A DNA stretch of 64,000 bases from Delphinus delphis (lineage: Eukaryota > Chordata > Mammalia > Artiodactyla > Delphinidae). The notes below the pieces were generated by a model. That model was not told where the DNA came from. It did not search any database and worked only from the letters and a program-made list of their open reading frames with translations. Positions 59,682-64,000 of this stretch are shown here, in pieces (the stretch's first letter is position 1; each line of letters opens with the position of its first letter). Both the position numbers and the translations under genes were made by a program. The stretch lies in contig NC_082686.1 of the NCBI RefSeq assembly GCF_949987515.2, positions 48,089,559-48,153,558 of the forward strand, in the 5' to 3' direction.

Positions 59682-61845
59682 CTGAAAGAAGAGGGTCTAA
59701 GATGTCAAACTAATTATGGATAATTTAATTCACAGGTAGCAACACATAGACCTTCAGAATCACAGGGTTATGGAGAGGCAATGCAGAGTATGCATTATTT
59801 AAAGCAGAGATTGGCAAATTATGGTCCTCCCAAATCCAGCCCTCTTCCCGACCTGTGAGCTAAGAGTGATTTTTACATTTTTAAATGATTGAAAAAAAAT
59901 GAAAGGAAGAGTAATAATCTATGACATGTAAAAATGGTATGAAATTCAAATAAAGTTTTATTGGAACACAGCCACACCTACAAACTAAGATGATTCAAGG
60001 CATATTTACATATCACTTACATCTTGGCTTTGGTTACCTACAAGTTACAACAGCAGAATTGAGTAGCTGTGACAGACTGAATGGTCTGCAAAGTCTAAAA
60101 TATTCACTATTTAACTCTTCACATAAAAAAATTTGCTGATTTGCTGATCCCTGATTTTAATTATCCTTCTATAAAAAGGAAGAGCCTATTTGAAAAACTG
60201 AGGTTCTCAATGACTACTGTATCTGAATCTATATTCCCACAAGGGCTTTCTAAGTATTTCCTACAGTATCATTAACAAAATGTTCCGTATCATCTAGGAG
60301 TGTTTTATTCTATGTTCCAGTTTGACCACCCCCTTGGGTACCCTCAATAGGTGTCAAAACTTTTTTATTTTGCTGTTCCCACCATTCCAACCACTAATTC
60401 AAATCCTACTTAATTTCAAAGCTCAACTATTCTTTATCAGCCCACATAGATCCTTGACTCCTTTAAGTATTTTCTTTCTAAAGTTTTTTACCAAACAAGC
60501 TGCTTTTGTATAAGCAAATTATCTTCTATCTAAGAAAAACTCAAGAACAGGTTTTCTTCACAATTATATTGTACTTTATTCAAGAGGTAAAACATGCCCT
60601 TACTTTTGATCTCTTCCTCTGCTCTACACCCTACCCTACTCAACTGCTAATGTGGTGCTGGGACCACAGAGGGCAAGGAAATGGTTGTTTACCTAAGACA
60701 AAGAAGCAATGCTATTTTAAAAAGAAATGAATGGAATAGAATGCTAAGAGAATTGAATAAGATGCATCTTTTGTCAGAGAGAATCCTTATGCATTTGGCT
60801 ACCATATAAATCTCCAACCATGAACCTTCTTGTCCACATGAAATTGTAGAGATTCTACCTTCTCTGTTAGAGGGCACAGAGGTGTGAAATGCAAGTTAGC
60901 AAGCCACATCACTGTCACTCTTGGGGCCCAACTGCAATAGGCTGGAAGGACTCCTTAAACAGAAAACCATAGATTTTCTTGATTTTTAAACTGTGAAGCT
61001 TTGGGAAATTTAGTGTTTAGGAGAAGGATTTCTTCCCCTATGATGTGAAACTAAAGGAAGAAAATATTGAGTTGTATTGTATTTGTAGGTCTAGAAACCA
61101 TCAACAGCATTGTACCTGTACCAATGTTTTGTAAAATATTAGATTTTCTTGAGTTTATTGCCTGAGTTTGAAAAATTTTACTTTACCAATCTAATTTGTT
61201 CCTTATCACTGAGGGTGTTTTAGAGACCAAAATTTGTTAATTTAAAGATATAGGTATTAATGTGTATAATTAGATACTCAGAGAGATTCCTACTTAGTAA
61301 AGGTTAAGAACCAATGTTAAACTGTTGTGGAGAATAAGGAATAGTCAAGTTCATCAATGATGGGGGAGCCTGTAACTTAGATTCACTAGAATTGACACTT
61401 CCAGGAAGCAACTTGTTTTTGGTAATTTAATATAACAGGGAAACCTCATTCCTTAAAATAGGAAGAGATTAATGAGGATATCACAAAAATCTTACAGAAA
61501 GTAAGTTGCTCGGAGAAATTTCATGGTACTTAATTATTATCATTTTATAGATCTAAATACCAAATAGAAGGCAATCAATTTGGACTTCAGACTCTTCACT
61601 GAAATCATATAATGAAATGTTAAAGGGGTTTTCATGGAAGATAGATTTCCTCAGCTGGATCCAGGGACAACTGTTAAAAGCAATAGGTAGCACCTTAATT
61701 AAGAATCCTGACTACGTAAAAGATGAAGCATGAAATAGAATTACAATAGCACTTGAAGGAAGCGGGAGAAACTCTGGCCATGACAGTGATGGAGTGAGTT
61801 TTTAATGAGTGTAAAAGCATTTAATGAGGTCACAAAAATCATTAC
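59682..61845 (-). other. ABI3BP: ABI3BP intron (2.2 kb)
   Basis: Contains the hAT-like relic at 59815-60160; the remainder is AT-rich and unassigned. Confidence 0.7.
59815..60160 (+). mobile_element. hAT-Charlie-type MER relic
   Basis: cagagattggcaaattatgg, caaataaagttttattggaa and cacagccacacctacaaact, with ctgatttgctgatccctg at the far end, show the two ends and centre of a Charlie-type repeat related to that at 29310. Confidence 0.65.
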
Positions 61846-61905
61846 CTAATGTTGTTTCTGGAGCTTCAGAGCTATGAATAACAGGTTCAAAGCTAGTAGC
61901 AGGAA
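61846..61905 (-). CDS. ABI3BP: ABI3BP short-type repeat exon (60 bp)
   Basis: Encodes VPATSFEPVIHSSEAPETTL, with the first Val split across the junction. It shares the C-terminal APETTL and the donor TTAG|GTAATG with the exon at 63237, and both are 20 codons, so these two are close paralogues. The reading is phase 1-1 with acceptor ttggttag. Confidence 0.88.
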   Translation of the reverse strand, partial: FLLLALNLLFIALKLQKQH

Positions 61906-62509
61906 CTAACCAAAAGCAACAACATGAACACAAGAAAGTTTAAACACACATAGAAAGTCTTAATTTTTCTTTCAAAACATTAGTTTCAAATGACAATTTT
62001 TTTAAACTTCTGCATTCATAGAAAGCAAACAGTCTCTGTAGCTAGGAATAATTCATTGCAGAAGATAGGCACAACCTTTGAACTCTGCTATGAATCTTAG
62101 TATGGTCAACATGAGCCTTTCCTAGGTGTTTGATTTTCTGATTCTCATATGGAAGCTAGCTTTGGAAAATCTGTTTAGGCAATATACACAAAAAAATATG
62201 TGAAAGTAACTTGTTACATTTCTTGGAAGCTGAAAAAAATACCTATGTTTATGTACTCACAGCTATAATAAATTGATAATGTGTTTAAATGTAGATATAG
62301 CAATAAATAACCATGAGTGACTATGCCAATCTTGCTATAAATAAGAGAGACCAAGAACTTCACCCAAGAAGCAGCTGTTAACCACACCTCAATGCCTTGA
62401 CTCTTAGGGAACATGAAGGCTGTTACTTCCCATTGGAGGCACTGCTTTGGGACTCCACTGGGACAGGCTGCTAGGGCTTACCCCTCAAACCATGAAATAA
62501 CACATTTAC

Positions 62510-62590
62510 CCAGTTTGGTCTGAGGTGCTTCAGGGCTTGATGTGGTTTTAGGTCTGGGACGTGGACGACGAACTCGTGATGTTTTAGGAG
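62510..62590 (-). CDS. ABI3BP: ABI3BP long-type repeat exon (81 bp)
   Basis: Encodes APKTSRVRRPRPRPK followed by TTSSPEAPQTKL. The Arg-Pro run (RVRRPRPRPK) is a match to ABI3BP that I recognise. It gives a strongly basic, proline-rich patch, the sort of sequence expected in an extended matrix linker or SH3 ligand. The reading is phase 1-1, with acceptor ccttcag and donor G|GTAAATG. It lies 604 bp upstream (in transcript sense) of the short exon at 61846 and forms a long/short pair with it. Confidence 0.93.
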
Positions 62591-63236
62591 CTGAAGGAAG
62601 AAACGTTGGATTACTCTAGTGAAGGTGGTTTTGGAAATAAGGTTCCAGATTTTCTAAATATGTTATATTTCCTTGAAATTTAAGACATATATTTTAAAGA
62701 TGCAAATATGGTTGCCTATTTTGTTAATTCTTTTATCACTGAAGATTCTTCGGAGGTAAAACTCGCACATAAAATTAAGTCAAGAAATGAAGAGTCTTGT
62801 AAATGTCTAAAAAAGGTAAGGAGTATCATCAAACCATAGTAAGTTCACACTAAGAAATTAAATATGCCCCCCATCCATGGAACCATACAAATTGTTATGA
62901 TTTAATTGGTCTAGAGAAGACATAGACATTTCCATGTCTGAAACTAAGCTTTAAATGTGAGCACTGTTTAGACAAAAGTACATGATACAAATTCAATTAA
63001 GATTACATGGTAGACAGACATTTTGATCTAAGTCCACGCATAGCTTTTAAAAACAACAGGTAACTTCTTTTTAGAGTCTTCCATACTCATTAAGAAGAAA
63101 AATAAAGTTGAAGAACAGCAGAGGATGACAAGATAGTCTTATGAAGCTGGTGATAATGTTATTACAATGATGATGATGATAGAATGGATTGACAATGAGC
63201 AGGAAAAAATTGTTGAGGAACACAGAATATCATTAC

Positions 63237-63296
63237 CTAACGTTGTTTCTGGAGCCTTGGTTCTAGGAGTGACATGTTCAAGGACTGTAGGAAGAA
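63237..63296 (-). CDS. ABI3BP: ABI3BP short-type repeat exon (60 bp)
   Basis: This is the most upstream exon seen. It encodes VLPTVLEHVTPRTKAPETTL, counting the Val codon completed from the previous exon. The reading is phase 1 in and phase 1 out. The acceptor is ttttggccag and the donor G|GTAATG. The closing PETTL motif and the donor context recur in the exons at 61846 and 43360, so this is a member of the short exon family. The protein segment is Thr/Pro-rich linker with no fold that I can see. The long-type partner that should precede it lies beyond the window's right edge. Confidence 0.85.
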   Translation of the reverse strand, partial: FFLQSLNMSLLEPRLQKQR

Positions 63297-64000
63297 CTGG
63301 CCAAAAATAATAAAATAAACCAAAGAGATTTTAAAAATTCACTTGAAGACTAATTTCAGAAGCCAGTTGTTAAGCTTCAGGACTGAGAGAAAAGAGACAC
63401 GCACTTGTTCTTTGCAAATTTGACCAAATTGTGGTGAATATCAATTAATCTCATAAAATAGGTACACCATTGCACTTTGCTCAATATCACTATGGTCAAC
63501 AAGAAATTCTACATGTTTGATTATCTGATTCTGGTATGAAAGACTCTGCTGGACAAGCGTTTTACACATTTATATAATATATACTTTTCTAACTACTGGA
63601 AAAAGCATTTATCAGTCTATTTGTACTTCTATACAAGTTGACATAAATGTCTACTATTTCAATAATCGTGGGTACAATAATGAGCTCATATGTTTGAAAG
63701 TATAAGGATCAATGTAACAAATGGAGTGTGTTCATCAAAATTTCAAAGTGGTCCTTGATTCAATAAAAGTTAAGAAACTCCGTCAAACCCTGTTAGAGAA
63801 GGAGGAAGAGTCAGCCTACTCTATCACAAAAGCCCATCATTTAAACCTTCAAGACTCAGGCACATTCAAAAATTTGACCATTAACTAAAAACATCATTCC
63901 TTGAAACAAGAGATCTACCAATATAATCATATAGATACTAATTCAATAAAAAGTAACACAATCAAAAAAACATGGTATTTCCACAATTGATGAGGAAAAA

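Larger units (their letters stand above)
9106..63296 (-). other. ABI3BP: ABI3BP gene, partial: central repeat exons to second FN3 exon
   Basis: This is the span of 22 recognised coding exons of one gene, read right to left. ABI3BP (also TARSH) is a secreted extracellular-matrix protein, named for binding the SH3 domain of ABI3/NESH through proline-rich sequence. It has fibronectin type III domains near both ends and a long Pro/Thr/Ser/Lys-rich middle. Identity rests on near-verbatim matches to ABI3BP sequence I remember, such as VTVEGCPSFVILDW, TDFSSSPTRETDPLGKPRF and SDRVTSPPLRAT. Exon order agrees with the protein order. Every exon is open and bounded by AG and GT on the minus strand. The signal peptide, the N-terminal FN3 and the C-terminal domain lie outside the window. 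Exon boundaries were read by eye, not confirmed by transcripts. Confidence 0.95.
61906..64000 (-). other. ABI3BP: ABI3BP introns at the right end of the window
   Basis: Introns around the exons at 62510 and 63237, plus 700 bp to the edge. No repeat or extra exon was recognised in 63297-64000. The next upstream exon, expected to be long-type, was not reached. Confidence 0.65.

Noticed and set aside
1..64000. CRISPR arrays, tRNA or rRNA genes, operons, phage or plasmid modules.
   Set aside because: None is present; tRNA-like sequence is confined to the tRNA-derived heads of SINEs, and the exon-intron structure shows this is vertebrate DNA.

Overview
The window is mammalian nuclear DNA, almost certainly from a cetacean and probably a toothed whale. 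The lineage evidence is the set of tRNA-Glu-derived SINEs of the CHR type. Three fairly fresh CHR-2-like copies on the + strand (38541, 41999, 44466) and one on the minus strand (32507) have long A or T tails and clear target-site duplications. Older CHR-type copies and a cetartiodactyl-style L1 3' UTR agree. There is no bacterial or viral gene layout; coding DNA is about 1.7 kb of 64 kb.

The only gene supported is a central to C-terminal part of ABI3BP (TARSH, target of NESH-SH3), on the minus strand. I found 22 coding exons between 9106 and 63296, all open and all with AG/GT splice sites. In transcript order (right to left), 63.3-33.6 kb holds 16 short exons of 48-81 bp encoding Pro/Thr/Ser/Lys-rich segments. 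Next come exons for a basic Pro/Arg segment (25504, 23899), two linker exons (20730, 20146), and two exons of the C-terminal fibronectin type III domain (13754, 9106). The 5' part of the gene lies to the right of the window. The rest of the FN3 domain and the C-terminal domain were not found in 1-9105 and should lie to the left.

All exons except 9106-9214 are phase 1-1, so each could be skipped or duplicated without breaking the frame. The short exons fall into two sequence-related families, a long type of about 75-81 bp and a short type of about 48-60 bp. They tend to alternate, and even their intron edges look alike. This points to growth of the region by duplication of a two-exon unit, and it is the most interesting structure here.

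The rest is intron full of repeats: a 3' L1 piece at 1-1518 carrying a MER2-like transposon and a CA microsatellite, a rearranged L1M of about 5 kb at 14.3-19.4 kb interrupted by an MLT1-like LTR, MIR and L2 relics, hAT-like relics and the CHR SINEs. A GC-richer patch at 4425-4800 looks like a possible + strand terminal exon or an LTR remnant. No CRISPR, rRNA, tRNA gene or operon is seen.
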